A DNA stretch of 64,000 nucleotides from Amyelois transitella (Eukaryota > Arthropoda > Insecta > Lepidoptera > Pyralidae): positions 1,394,001 through 1,458,000 of the forward strand of contig NC_083530.1 of the NCBI RefSeq assembly GCF_032362555.1, read 5' to 3'. Position 1 is the first letter of the stretch. Every line of letters begins with the position of its first letter. This document shows positions 1 to 9,293 of the stretch, one piece after another. The notes beneath the pieces were generated by a model. The model did no database searches. It was not told the origin of the DNA and was given only the letters and a program-made list of their open reading frames with translations. The position numbers and the translations under genes are program-made.

Positions 1-65
1 CTATATTCATGATTAAAGGGCATGATGTTGATGACTTAACAAGATAAACTCAAGAAGGCACTTAC

Positions 66-132
66 TGAGGTATATCTTCGAATCCACAATTGTCTTGTTC
101 GAAATTGCAGTACGATCCATACGGCATTTTGT
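66..132 (-). CDS. Alk: Alk exon 6: start of second MAM domain
   Basis: A 67-base exon with acceptor ...TTCCTTGCAG and donor CA|GTAAGTG. It opens with two bases that complete the Asp codon split from exon 5, and it ends in phase 2. It encodes KMPYGSYCNFEQDNCGFEDI, a typical MAM-domain start (CxFE...CGF). The Cys-x-Lys-x-Pro-x-Gly-x-Tyr-Cys-Asn-Phe-Glu join between LDLa and second MAM is what I know from ALK receptors. The rest of MAM2, the glycine-rich region, the transmembrane segment and the kinase must lie beyond base 1. Confidence 0.8.
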
Positions 133-171
133 CTGCAAGGAAACATTTTTTTTCAATTATTACTTTTTGTT

Positions 172-435
172 CTGTGCCGTGTGTTTCCCGACACCAAAAG
201 AAAAAAAGTATAGGTTCACTATATCTCTTTCTCATAGATGTCGTAAAAGGCGACTAAGGGATGGGCTTAAACACTTGGGATTCAACTTTTAGGCGATGGG
301 CTAGCAACCTGTCACTACTTCAATCACAGTTCTAGCATAAAGAAAAATAGCTAAACGTGGCCTATTAGCCTCTTCAAGACTTGGCTCTGTCTCCCTGCAA
401 GGTATATAAACGTAACTATATGTATGTAAGTATGT
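172..435 (+). repeat. Family A SINE-like element
   Basis: Nearly full-length copy of the commonest repeat in the window. It starts near GTGCCGTGTG, contains GGATGTCGTAAAAGGCGACT and ACCTGTCACTA-type segments, and ends in a TATG tail. It lies in the upstream part of Alk intron 5-6 as read on the plus strand, 40 bases from exon 6. Confidence 0.85.
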
Positions 436-564
436 TGTTCTTAATTGTTCAGAGGGTGCTGAAGACATTATTCTTTAAAATTTATAATAAGTAAATGTAA
501 CTAACTGAACAAATAAAGTGCAATGAAGCCTGTATGTTATGGCAACTGGATAAACCAATATAGG

Positions 565-636
565 TTTAGGGTTCCCCTGCAAAGGTAAGGTCGGTCAGAC
601 GGGATTCGTTTCGTGTAAAAACCTGAATCACACAAG
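565..636 (+). repeat. Family D SINE fragment
   Basis: Short piece matching GTTCCCCTGCAAAGG and GGTCAGACGGGA of family D, a tRNA-headed SINE seen in longer form at 19600-20480 and 32770-33095. Confidence 0.6.
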
Positions 637-652
637 AAGAAGTCTACAGAAG

Positions 653-780
653 TGAATGAAAGTTAGTAAAAGTGGATAAAAGTGAATAAAAGGTAATAAA
701 TTGGGAATAAAAGTGAATAAAAGAGGAATAAAAGTGAATAAAAGTGAATAAAAGAGGAATAAAAGTGAGTAAAAGCGAAT
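653..780. repeat. AAAAGTGAAT-type minisatellite
   Basis: About twelve imperfect copies of a 9-12 base unit (AATAAAAGTG, sometimes AATAAAAGAGG). The array runs right up to the splice donor of Alk exon 5, leaving only the GTATTCG donor bases between exon and repeat. Confidence 0.85.
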
Positions 781-782
781 AC

Positions 783-864
783 CGCAATTCTGGTGCTCGT
801 CACTGCCATCATCGCAGTCCTTCACGAGATCGCAGACTTGTTGCAGTTTGATGCAGGATTCCCT
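783..864 (-). CDS. Alk: Alk exon 5: second half of LDLa repeat
   Basis: An 82-base exon between acceptor TTATTACAG and donor TTGCG|GTATTC. It encodes RESCIKLQQVC then DLVKDCDDGSDEHQNC, with the acidic calcium-binding signature CDxxxDCxDGSDE of LDL-receptor class A repeats. Joined to exon 4 it gives six cysteines in LDLa order. It starts in phase 0 and ends in phase 1, and this fits exons 4 and 6 exactly. Confidence 0.85.
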
Positions 865-1111
865 CTGTAATAAATGAGAAGTTTTATATTTGGATTATTA
901 TCAGGACTTCTCTTGCTATATGGAGGATACGGAGAGGAATCATGTTCCAGCAGGCATCCCTTAAATTTGGGGAAAACTCCTGAGTTTTCAGGGCGCTTAA
1001 ATTGTCCAGATTATTATCTTTATTCTTTTAAGCTTCCAATATTTTGGTTTTAAAATTAAAGCATATACATATTTGTTCACGTAACGCGATTGGTCGTAAA
1101 AATCTGATATC

Positions 1112-1215
1112 TTTTCACGACATAGTATCGTTGAGTTAGTATCTCGTAACACAAGTCTCGAACTTACTTCGAGGCTAACTCAATCTGTGTAATTTGTCCC
1201 GTATATATTTATATT
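1112..1215 (+). repeat. Family S SINE, 3' tail only
   Basis: Matches the tail of the tRNA-headed SINE at 33111-33353: TATCGTTGAGTTAGTATCTC through GTCCCGTATATATTTATA. The head is missing. Confidence 0.75.
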
Positions 1216-1219
1216 TATA

Positions 1220-1435
1220 CTAGAGGCCGCCCGCGACTTCGTCCGCATGGAAACCCTATCAATCCCGCGGGAACTCTGGGATAAAAATGTGTATGTAGAT
1301 AAAAAAGTAGCCTATGTGTTATTCTGGGTCTTCAGCTACCTACATACCAAATTTCATGGTAATCGGTTCAGTAGTTTTTGCGTGAAAGAGTAACAAACAT
1401 CCATACAAACTTTCGCCTTTATAATAGTAGTAGGA
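1220..1435 (-). mobile_element. Family C, Helitron-like element
   Basis: On the minus strand it runs from TCCTACTACTATTATAAAGG to GCGGGCGGCCTCTAG, flanked by A on the 5' side and T on the 3' side. Nearly identical to the copy at 2328-2524 in opposite orientation. Confidence 0.7.
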
Positions 1436-1647
1436 TGTTTACGACATGATATATGTCCGGACTTACAATAACTGCGACTGAGCCGAGGGCGGTGTAACTT
1501 AGAACACGTGATGATTAAAAAAAATATAGTAATATTCATGTGCTCATTGTACAAACCCGTCAGTAAAAAAAATCTTGTACATTTTATAGAATTAGAGCAA
1601 TTAATAGGTAAATTCTTCTTCAAGTTCTTCTTTTTATAAAAAAGAAT

Positions 1648-1842
1648 AGGACTCTAACTCTTTCCCATAGATGTCGTAAAAGGCAACTAAGAGATAGACA
1701 TATAAACTTGGGATTCTTCTTTTAGGCGATGGGCAAGCAACCTGCCACTATTTGAATCCCAAATCTATCATTAAGCCAAACACCTGAACGTGGCCTTTCT
1801 TCAAGACTGTTGGCTCTGTCTACCCGGCAAGGGATAAAGACG
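1648..1842 (+). repeat. Family A element, 5' truncated
   Basis: Begins at CTCTTTCCCATAGATGTCGT and ends GGGATAAAGACGTGATT without the usual long TATG tail. Confidence 0.75.
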
Positions 1843-1959
1843 TGATTAGTTCCTCTTCATGTTGTCCCATGAAAACCCTATCGACAGTAACTAGACAGAA
1901 TAAGATATATATTAATATGAGTATTTATAATTTCATTTATATAAGATATTTATTTATAT

Positions 1960-2095
1960 ACATACATACATACATAAAATCACGCCTCTTTCCCGGAGGG
2001 GTAGGCAGAGACTACCTCTTTCCACTTGCCACGATCTCTGCACACTTCCTTCGCTTCATCCACATTCATAACTCTCTTCATGCAAGCTCGGCGGT
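1960..2095 (-). mobile_element. Family E LINE 3' fragment
   Basis: On the minus strand it encodes the end of a reverse-transcriptase ORF (RACMKRVMNVDEAK... ...YPSGK) followed by a TATG tail. The longer copies are at 5868-6135 and 59690-59948. Confidence 0.7.
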
Positions 2096-2110
2096 TTATT
2101 TATATATATA

Positions 2111-2327
2111 CTAGCTGTCCCGGCAAACGTTGTTTTGCCATATAAATAATTTTTAAGTAATTTCTTGTTAAAAAATTTTTATTAAGGGTGGACAACCCTT
2201 AACACTTAGGGGTATGAAAAATAGATGTTAGCCGATTCTCAGACCTACTGAATATGCATGCAAAATTTGGTTAAAATCGGTAAAGCCGTTTCGTAGGAGT
2301 ACGGAGACAAACATTGTGACACGAGAA
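2111..2327 (-). mobile_element. Family I, Helitron-like element
   Basis: The minus-strand 3' end is ...CGGGACAGCTAG|T and the interior has AACGGCTT-type and ATTCTCAGACCTACT segments, shared with 31889-32111. The 5' end is truncated and abuts the family C copy that follows. Confidence 0.6.
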
Positions 2328-2524
2328 TCCTACTACTATTATAAAGGCGAAAGTTTGTATGGATGTTTGTTACTCTTTCACGCAAAAACTACTGAACCGA
2401 TTACCATGAAATTTGGTATGTAGGTAGCTGAAGACCCAGAATAACACATAGGCTACTTTTTATCCCAGAGTTCCCGCGGGATTGATAGGGTTTCCATGCG
2501 GACGAAGTCGCGGGCGGCCTCTAG
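2328..2524 (+). mobile_element. Family C, Helitron-like element
   Basis: Full copy, A|TCCTACTACTATT...GGCCTCTAG|T. No target duplication. It ends 30 bases from the 3' end of Alk exon 4. Confidence 0.75.
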
Positions 2525-2553
2525 TTTTATATATAAGATGAGTATTTACTCAC

Positions 2554-2758
2554 ATTCATGATATTACACTTCATTTGCCCGATTTGACACTCCCCGTCGA
2601 AGACAGGGGGCTCCGGCAAACATTCCACCATGCGGATGCTGTCTATGGCTATGTGCGGCAGCGTCTGAGAGAGGCTTACGTAACTCGGCCGGGTAATCTC
2701 AATGATGATACGAACTTCTTGCTGCACCTTGCCTATCATAAGTTGCATGGGGTACCAT
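2554..2758 (-). CDS. Alk: Alk exon 4: end of MAM1, start of LDLa
   Basis: A 205-base exon, acceptor CAATCAATTTTCAG and donor AAT|GTGAGT. Its first base completes a Val codon with exon 3; then 68 full codons follow. It encodes the last strands of a MAM domain (VRIIIEITRP..., HIAIDSIRMVEC), where I/V-A-I/F-D-x-I is the hallmark MAM C-terminal motif. After a short linker come the first two cysteines of an LDLa repeat (GECQIGQMKCN). Confidence 0.85.
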
Positions 2759-2868
2759 CTGAAAATTGATTGTGATTTAGTTTGTGTAATCTTGAAATAC
2801 GGCATTTTTTTTTTGGTAGATAGAGCATGAGACCAGTAGGAGATGTTGTCTAGTTAAGTCAAGAGACG

Positions 2869-2904
2869 AGATAATAATGTGACGAATACGTCACATTATT
2901 ATCT
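2869..2904. repeat. Perfect inverted repeat, 16-bp arms
   Basis: Arms 2869-2884 and 2889-2904 are exact reverse complements around the 4-base loop AATA. The right arm runs straight into a direct repeat (2902-2983 and 3048-3127). Confidence 0.85.
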
Positions 2905-3127
2905 TATGTTTGAACGAAAAAATAACACTTTTGTATTTAAAACAGGTCGTATCAATTTCTAAAACCATGTCTCAGTATATAATAATGCTGAAATACCTAC
3001 GTAAAATGACGAGCTGTCATCTAAACCGAGTGTTTGCACTAACAAATTCTTATGTTTGAACGAAAAAATAACACTTTTGTATTTAAAACAGGTCGTATCA
3101 ATTTCTAAAACCATGTCTCAGTATATA
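2902..3127. repeat. Direct repeat, two ~80-bp copies 146 bp apart
   Basis: TCTTATGTTTGAACG through CATGTCTCAGTATATAAT occurs at 2902-2983 and again at 3048-3127 with no difference that I can see. It lies in Alk intron 3. Confidence 0.85.
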
Positions 3128-3247
3128 ATTTGGATTGTATGTTGACAAAATGTGATTATTACAATTCTTAAACTATACTAATAATAAATCTATCTAATTA
3201 AACCTTAACTACAAACTAAAAAAAAATTTTTTTAGGTTAGGACTTGT

Positions 3248-3525
3248 ACATACATACATACATAAAATCACGCCATTTTCCTGGAGAGGTAGGCAGAGAC
3301 TACATCTTTCCATTTGCCACGATCTCTGCGTACTTCTTTCGCTTAATCCACATTCATAACTCCCTTCATGCAAGCTCGGCGGATTCGGGTACTTTTCAAA
3401 TTCAAAATTTTTATTCATTATTATAGCATATATATGTATATTAAAGTATATTTCATATCGCTTGATAATTGACAAAACGTTTGGTTTCACAACATTGGTT
3501 GACGAACTTTGCCAGGACTTACTTA
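3248..3525 (-). repeat. Family E LINE fragment joined to family G fragment
   Basis: 3248-3396 reads, on the minus strand, as the LINE C-terminal coding end and TATG tail. 3397-3525 matches the 3' part of family G (full copy at 17696-17940) with its AATTTTGAATTTGAA-type end. Confidence 0.65.
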
Positions 3526-3589
3526 AACTTAGACATGTAACAACTTATAGAATTTCAGAACCATAGATAAACTTTTCACTAGATGGAGT

Positions 3590-3825
3590 GATAGCGTACC
3601 ATCCCCGGCGGATCCCGGGCCCTGAGACACTTCTATGGGGGGTGCGACCGTTACACACAGCGATGAGAGAGGACCTTCAAAGGGTGCGGAGGTCAGACGG
3701 GAGTCGCTTCGTGTAAAAACCTGACTCACCCAATCCAGGGTCCATGGTCAAAGGCACACCCCGGGCTCCTCTCCAGAGAGGTGAGGATGCAACCTGGACT
3801 TAAGCCAGGGGGAAGAAGATTATAA
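3590..3825 (+). repeat. Family D SINE body
   Basis: Contains GAGGTCAGACGGGAGTCGCT, CTGACTCACCCAATCCAGGG and GGCTCCTCTCCAGAGAGGTG, ending AAGCCAGGGGGAAGAAG. The tRNA-like head is absent. It ends 18 bases from Alk exon 3. Confidence 0.75.
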
Positions 3826-3842
3826 GAACACTGCATACTCAC

Positions 3843-3955
3843 ACTTCAAGGTTGTTCCCCGTGATCTCCTGAAGAATCCACTGGACCTCAGTGGTCTCGG
3901 AGACGAGCCGTATGCTGGCGTTCTGCATCTTGCTCTGATGTAGCTTCGCTTCAAA
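3843..3955 (-). CDS. Alk: Alk exon 3: middle of MAM1
   Basis: A 113-base exon, acceptor TTATTCCATCAG and donor GT|GTGAGT. It encodes FEAKLHQSKMQNASIRLVSE and on through VQWILQEITGNNLE, matching the MAM segment that normally reads L-x-V...W...W before the final strands. Starts in phase 0 and ends in phase 2; joined to exon 4 it reads NNLEVWYPMQLMIG without a break. The exon is too short to stand out as an ORF. Confidence 0.8.
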
Positions 3956-3984
3956 CTGATGGAATAAAATAAATAAATAAACAT

Positions 3985-4135
3985 ACATACATAAAAAATC
4001 ACGCCTGTTTCCCGGAGGGGTAGGCAGAGACTACCTCTTTTCACTTGCCACGATCTCTAAATAAATATATCAGGGACAAATAACACAGATTGAGTTACCC
4101 TTAATGTATGTTCGAGACTAACTCAACATGTGTTC
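3985..4135 (-). repeat. Family E LINE tail and family S SINE tail fragments
   Basis: 3985-4060 is a TATG-tailed LINE 3' fragment; 4070-4135 is a degenerate minus-strand family S tail (GGGACAAATAACACAGATTG). Confidence 0.6.
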
Positions 4136-4610
4136 GTGCTAATAAAAAAAATATGATTAAAAACTAAAATTAAAACTCTTAGCTTAAGTTTTAACTTGAG
4201 TTAATTTTAATTAAGTTTTCTATTTATAATAAAAATTTGACTATAAATAAATATTTTTTTTTAATATATACTTATAATACTATAACATTTTTAAATGCAC
4301 CAATTTAAAATATCAGAGTCGGTGAGAAATTCGGGCGCGCCATTGGTTCCAATCTTACGAGTATATTAAAAACGTTAAAGTACTTAGTGAGTTAGTTGTC
4401 TCTTCGCGTATTTTCTTTAAAACTAACCTTTTTGAAATTTCGCCTATTTATTATTAAGTCAAGAGTCTGGTGAAGGACATACCTATATATAGGTACCCTT
4501 CATTCTGGTATCTACACAGTTCCCGTGGCATTTGCGATAAACTTTTGTAAGTGGCGCTAAATTCACGCGGGCGGCCCGCGGGTAAAAACTAGTCTAAAAA
4601 CCAGCGTGCC

Positions 4611-4968
4611 GTGTGGTGTGGTGCCACTTCATCCCTTTCCCATGGATGTCGTAAAAGGCGATTTAGGGATAGGCTTATGAACTTTGGATTCTCCTTTTAG
4701 GCGACGGGCTAGCAACCTGTCACTTTATATGAATCTCAATTCTATCAGTAAGCCAAACAGCTGAACGTGGCCTTACAGTATTTTCAAGACTGTTGGCTCT
4801 GTCTCCAAAGGATATAGACGTAACATACATACATGCTGACGTCCATATCCCTTGCGGGGTAGACAGAGCCAACAGTCATGCAAAGACTGAATGGCCACGT
4901 TCAGCTATTTGGCTTAATGATAGAATTGTGATTCAATAGTGGCAGGCTGCTAACCTAGACGTGACATA
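4611..4968. repeat. Two family A elements tail to tail
   Basis: 4611-4832 is a plus-strand copy and 4833-4968 a truncated minus-strand copy. They meet at their CATACATACAT tails and form a large inverted repeat. Confidence 0.75.
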
Positions 4969-4978
4969 TATATGTATA

Positions 4979-5248
4979 CTAGCTGTGCCCGCGACTCTGT
5001 CCGCGTGGAATAGTTATTTTAGGCATCATTGAAGCCCTCAAGGATGAAAAATTTACCCCGTGTTTTTCACATTTTCCATTATTTCTTCGCTCCCAATAGT
5101 TGCAGCGTGATGTTATATACCCTAAAGCCTTCCTCGATAAATGGTCTATACAACGCAAAAAGAATTTTTCAATTCAACCCAGTACGTGCTGAGATTAGCG
5201 CGTTCAAACAAACAAACAAACTCTTCAGCTTTATAATATTAGTATAGA
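4979..5248 (-). mobile_element. Family B, Helitron-like element
   Basis: On the minus strand it runs TCTATACTAATATTATAAAG...GGGCACAGCTAG, flanked by A and T. Its 5' end lies 9 bases inside Alk intron 2, straight after GTACGTACA, so it inserted next to a splice donor without damaging the first six intron bases. Confidence 0.7.
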
Positions 5249-5257
5249 TGTACGTAC

Positions 5258-5346
5258 CTTACAAAACTCCCAAAGACCACGGAATGGTGGTGATTTGATC
5301 ACCATATTCTCCATCGTGGGGTCCACCGGGAGATACAGGAAGTGAC
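5258..5346 (-). CDS. Alk: Alk exon 2: part of MAM1
   Basis: An 89-base exon, acceptor TTGTTATCTTCCAG and donor AAG|GTACGT. It begins with GT, completing a Gly codon begun in exon 1, and encodes HFLYLPVDPTMENMVIKSPP then FRGLWEFCK. This is the MAM stretch 'G-x-F/Y-hydrophobic...SP...C'. It ends in phase 0, as exon 3 requires. With exons 1, 3 and 4 it gives one continuous MAM domain. Confidence 0.82.
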
Positions 5347-5371
5347 CTGGAAGATAACAATCCACACTAAT

Positions 5372-5841
5372 ATCCACACTAATAATAAAGAGGAAAGATT
5401 TGTATTTTTGTATGTTTGTGTGGAATAAACTCAAAAACTACTGGTCCGATTTTGATAAAATTTGGCACAGATATAGAATAGACCTTCAAAAGTGACATAG
5501 GCATAAATTTGTTTTGAAATAAATTAGTTTTCAGGTAGTGTGCCGTGTGGTTCCCGGCACTATTACAAAAAAGAATAGGACCACTCCATCTCTTTCCCAT
5601 GGATGTCGTAAAAGGCGACTAAGGGATAGGCTTATTAACTTAGGATTCCTCTTTTAGGCGATGGGCTAGCAACCTGTCACTATTTGAATCTCGGTTCTAT
5701 CATTAAGCCAAATAGCTGAACGTGGCCATTCAGTCTTTTCAAGACTGTTGGCTCTGTCTACCCCGCAAGGGATATAGACGTGATCATATGTATGTATGTA
5801 TGTTCAGGTAGAAAAATATGTCCACCCGTGCGAACCGCTAG
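5372..5841 (+). mobile_element. Family H element interrupted by a family A insertion
   Basis: 5372-5538 and 5803-5841 are the two halves of a family H element (AAACTCAAAAACTACTGG... ...GCGAACCGCTAG|T). The intact family A element 5539-5802 sits between them, flanked by TTCAGGTAG at 5530-5538 and again at 5803-5811. This 9-bp target duplication fixes both ends of family A. Confidence 0.85.
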
Positions 5842-5867
5842 TATTTTATACAACTGTAAGTACAATA

Positions 5868-6135
5868 GGTCAGGAAAGCAGGTTGACTAAGCAGATATAC
5901 AAGGAGAGTGTGGAGGGAAAGTTGGGAGTGGGAAGACCTAGACGAACGTATCTTGATCAAATTAACGACGTCCTGATAAAGGGTCAGGTCAAGAGTACCC
6001 GAAACCGCCGAGCTTGCATGAAGAGAGTCATGAATGTGGATGAAGCTAAGGAAGTGTGCAGAGATCGTGGCAAGTGGAAAGAGGTAGTCTCTGCCTACCC
6101 CTCCGGGAAAGAGGCGTGATTTTATGTATGTATGT
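5868..6135 (+). mobile_element. Family E LINE, C-terminal coding end
   Basis: Encodes SRLTKQIYKESVEGKLGVGR, PRRTYLDQINDV, RRACMKRVMNVDEAKEVC and ends SAYPSGKEA-stop. The stop is followed almost at once by (TATG)n. This resembles the C-terminal tail of a non-LTR retrotransposon reverse-transcriptase protein (RTE-like, clade uncertain). The rest of the ORF is missing, as usual for 5'-truncated LINE copies. Confidence 0.75.
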
Positions 6136-6224
6136 ATGTACAATACTGTGGCGACGTCTATTTGCTACAAGTCACAAAAACAAAATCACGCGACGCTATC
6201 AGTCAAAAACAGAGAAAATATCTA

Positions 6225-6600
6225 AATCGCGCAAGCTAAGATTTCACGGATTGGAGCTATACGAGTATACCTATACAACCTCCGACACAACATCGTCTGT
6301 CGCGCGGTTCCCCAGGCATAACACCTAGCCTGGCGGAAGATCTCCCCTTTGGCGGTCGAGGCGAATCATCGTTCCCGCTACAATATTACAGGAATAGGGT
6401 CAACTCCATTTTTTTACCATGGATGTCGTAAAAGGTGACTAAGGGATAGGCTTATAAACTTGGTATTCAGATTTTCTAATATTGTTTCAATAGGAAATCT
6501 TTCAAATAAAGTATCATATAGAAGATCACTCCATCTCTTTACCATGGATGTCGTAAAAGGAGACTAAGGGTTTTATCTAATATCTTTCAAATAAAGTACC
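6225..6600 (+). repeat. Family L repeat plus two family A fragments
   Basis: 6225-6395 shares ATTTCACGGATTGGAGC, CATCGTCTGTCGCGCGGTTC and TGGCGGAAGATC with 11955-12150 and 28240-28335. 6396-6480 and 6525-6600 each hold the ACCATGGATGTCGTAAAAGG core of family A. Confidence 0.65.
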
Positions 6601-6909
6601 ATTGTTCCTTCCACCACGATGCCACAGACAGACAGACATATAAAACTTATAACACCACTCCTTTTTAATCGTAGGTTAAGAATGGAAGTCCGTCGACGCG
6701 TCGTCTTATTTCCATTATTTTAGACTGAAACTCGTCCCGAAATAGACCGCCGGTTCAAATCCCGACAGCTGCGATTTACGAGTTTAAGCCGACAGATATA
6801 CGGACAGTAATCTCCATTATTGCAATATTAAGTACGTAGGTACATAAAAATTGCGCATCTCTCCCTGAAGGGTAGATAAGAGTTTAAACTTTACAAATCG
6901 CTTCATATC

Positions 6910-7092
6910 AAATCCACCTATTACTTATTTGAAGAGAAACGATTTGTATTTTTGTAAGTTTTTAACGAATAAACTCAACAACTAATGGACTGATTTTCAA
7001 GAAATTTAGCACAGATTATACATTAGGGTTTGACAAGTAAGTTACTTATTTTCTGGAATTTCTCACGGGAGCGATGCCTCGCGCCGAAGCTA
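6910..7092 (+). mobile_element. Family H element
   Basis: ATTTGAAGAGAAACGATTTG..., AACTAATGGACTGATTTT, and end GCCGAAGCTAG|T. Related to 5372-5538. Confidence 0.55.
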
Positions 7093-7234
7093 GTCTAATA
7101 TAAAATAGAATTTTACGATGAAAGAAAAAATCATGAAAACATTTACAATTTCAAGCAACTAGATGAGTAACCATGATCTATTAATAATGTGTTTCTACTA
7201 AATATGTTTTTTTTGGGCAATAAAGATAATTAGC

Positions 7235-7485
7235 GAAGGAAGTATGCAGAGATCGTGGCAAGGGGAAAGAGGTAGTCTCTGCCTACCCCTCCGGGAAAGA
7301 GGCGTGATTTTATGTATGTATTAATAAAGATAATTTGTATTGTATAATGGGTTGAGTTCCATTGGAAAGGAGACGGAGGTCAGACGGGAGTCGCTTCGTT
7401 TAAAAACCTGACTCACCCAACCTAGGACCATGGTCGGACTTGGTCACAGATCCTCATCAGGCTCCTCTCGCCTGTGTGATCTTTT
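7235..7485 (+). repeat. Family E LINE tail and family D SINE fragment
   Basis: 7235-7322 encodes the last LINE residues and a TATG tail; 7355-7485 is family D (GGAGGTCAGACGGGAGTCGC). Confidence 0.7.
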
Positions 7486-7611
7486 TTTCGAAAAAATACT
7501 TACTTTGATTTCAATTAAATTTGTTTAGCTATAGAAAAAAAAGGACAAATCTTTCTTCAACTTTTTAACGAAAGATAGATTTTATTTTTTAATTTTACAC
7601 AAACTCTGGAA

Positions 7612-7832
7612 GTCTTTCCCATGGATGTCGTATAAGGCGACTAGGGGATAAGTGATAGATATACTTGGGATTCGTCTTTCAGGCGATGGGCTAACAACCT
7701 GTCACTATTTGAATTTCAATTCTATCATCATTAAGCCGGGGGCTGAGCGGGAGGGACCTTTCAGTCTTTTGAAAACTGTTTGCTCTGTCTGCCCCGCAAG
7801 GGATATAGACGTGGTTATATTTTATTTTAGAA
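7612..7832 (+). repeat. Family A element
   Basis: 5'-truncated, from TCTTTCCCATGGATGTCGT to GGATATAGACGTGGTTAT. Confidence 0.8.
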
Positions 7833-7892
7833 GACTAGGATCACATACTATTGTTTTTCTTGAACGTCGGGTCAGGTTAGAAATAGATGGAT

Positions 7893-8060
7893 AGATAGAT
7901 AAAACTCTTTATTGCACCATAAGAACAAAAACAAACAAAACAGCACAAAACAGACAGAGATGGTACAAAGGCGGAGTTATCGCTAATGCAATCTCTTCCA
8001 CTCAACCTTTGGGTGGAAGGAAACCAAACAGGAGATTGGCGTGAATAGGTGTAGGATAGG
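7893..8060 (+). repeat. Family K repeat
   Basis: GATAGATAGATAAAACTCTT then TATTGCACCATAAGAAC and CCACTCAACCTTTGGGTGG. Similar TTTATTGCAC-type segments occur at 29822, 40475 and 62395; probably one end of a retroelement. Confidence 0.5.
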
Positions 8061-8319
8061 TTCGAAACAAAAAAGTAAGTAAGTCCGCCATTGCAAGTGA
8101 TTTGTTTCTTTTATAACTATGTCATATATTATTATAACTATTTTCTTGTTACTGTGTAAATTTCTATGCAATAAGGATATTACAAACAAACAAACAATTT
8201 AAATAATAATGTTCTTAGTTTGTAAATTTAGAAGTTTTTTATTTATTATTAAATAATTGATATTAGTTCATATTATCTACACTATATATATTTTATATTT
8301 AATTTAATTTAATTTTTTA

Positions 8320-8516
8320 TCCTACCACTATTATAAAGGCGAAAGTTTGTATGGATGTTTGTTACTCTTTCACGCAAAAACTACTGAACCGATTACCATG
8401 AAATTTGGTATGTAGGTAGCTGAAGACCCAGAATAACACATAGGCTACTTTTTATCCCAGAGTTCCCGCGGGATTGATAGGGTATCCATGCGGACGAAGT
8501 CGCGGGCGGCCTCTAG
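8320..8516 (+). mobile_element. Family C, Helitron-like element
   Basis: A|TCCTACCACTATTATAAAGG...GGCCTCTAG|T, almost identical to 2328-2524 and 18896-19092. Confidence 0.75.
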
Positions 8517-9196
8517 TAATATTATAAAGAGGAAAACTTTGGTTGTTAGTTTGTTTGGTTGTAATGAATAGGCTCAAAAACTACTGGACCGATTTTAAAA
8601 ATTCTTTCACCATTCGAAAGCTACATTATCCACGAGTAACATAGACTATATTTTATTTTGGAAAAGAATAGGGTTCCGTAATATATTTGGATTTTTCGGA
8701 CACAAACTGAAAAAAATCAACCAAAAAGTTACTTATTTTGCGTACGCTGCCTAAACTACAAAAGATAGAACCATAAAATGTTTTAATTAATTGTAGATCT
8801 TATAAATATCTACAAAAAAGTCCGCGACACACTATACCTATCTATGTCGAGTGAGGCACAACAACCACATTTTTATTTAAAAATCCTGAATTTTTTTGGT
8901 CTACATTTAAACGCGTTTTGTTTACTCATGCTATGATTCCTTATCAAAATAAATAATTTCATCAATAAGTACAGTTTATGTTATAATATTTGGTCTTTGA
9001 ATGATTAAAATTGGACGTTTGGTTTTGAAGTTGTGGTGAAATTAAAATATTACGATTTCTGCTGCACGGCCCGTTGCGAAGTGAGCAAGACTTAGTTAGC
9101 CGCTTTGCGGGCGGTCCTTTAGTTAGTTCTAATAGAGATATATTTAGTATCGGCTGTGCATCCGTGCGAAGCCGGGGCGGGTCGCTAGTTTAATTA
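8517..9196 (+). repeat. Degenerate family H-like repeats
   Basis: ACTACTGGACCGATTTTAAA near 8580, then GCGGGCGGTCCTTTAG near 9107 and GCGGGTCGCTAG near 9178. These are remnants of elements whose ends resemble families B, C and H. I see no coding sequence. Confidence 0.45.
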
Positions 9197-9293
9197 GATA
9201 TATTTATTATTAGTAGGTACAGTTCAGAAATTGTAATACTTAGTCACATTTAATTTTAAAAAAACATTTTTTTTTGTCATTCCCAACCTTATA

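Noticed and set aside
1964..1978. CRISPR-like array from the many CATACATACAT runs
   Set aside because: These are microsatellite tails of families A and E in a eukaryotic genome; there are no regular spacers.
5796..6119. 107-codon ORF as a host gene
   Set aside because: Most of it is the C-terminal end of LINE family E, repeated at 59690 and 62750; the first part comes from a family A tail and family H.
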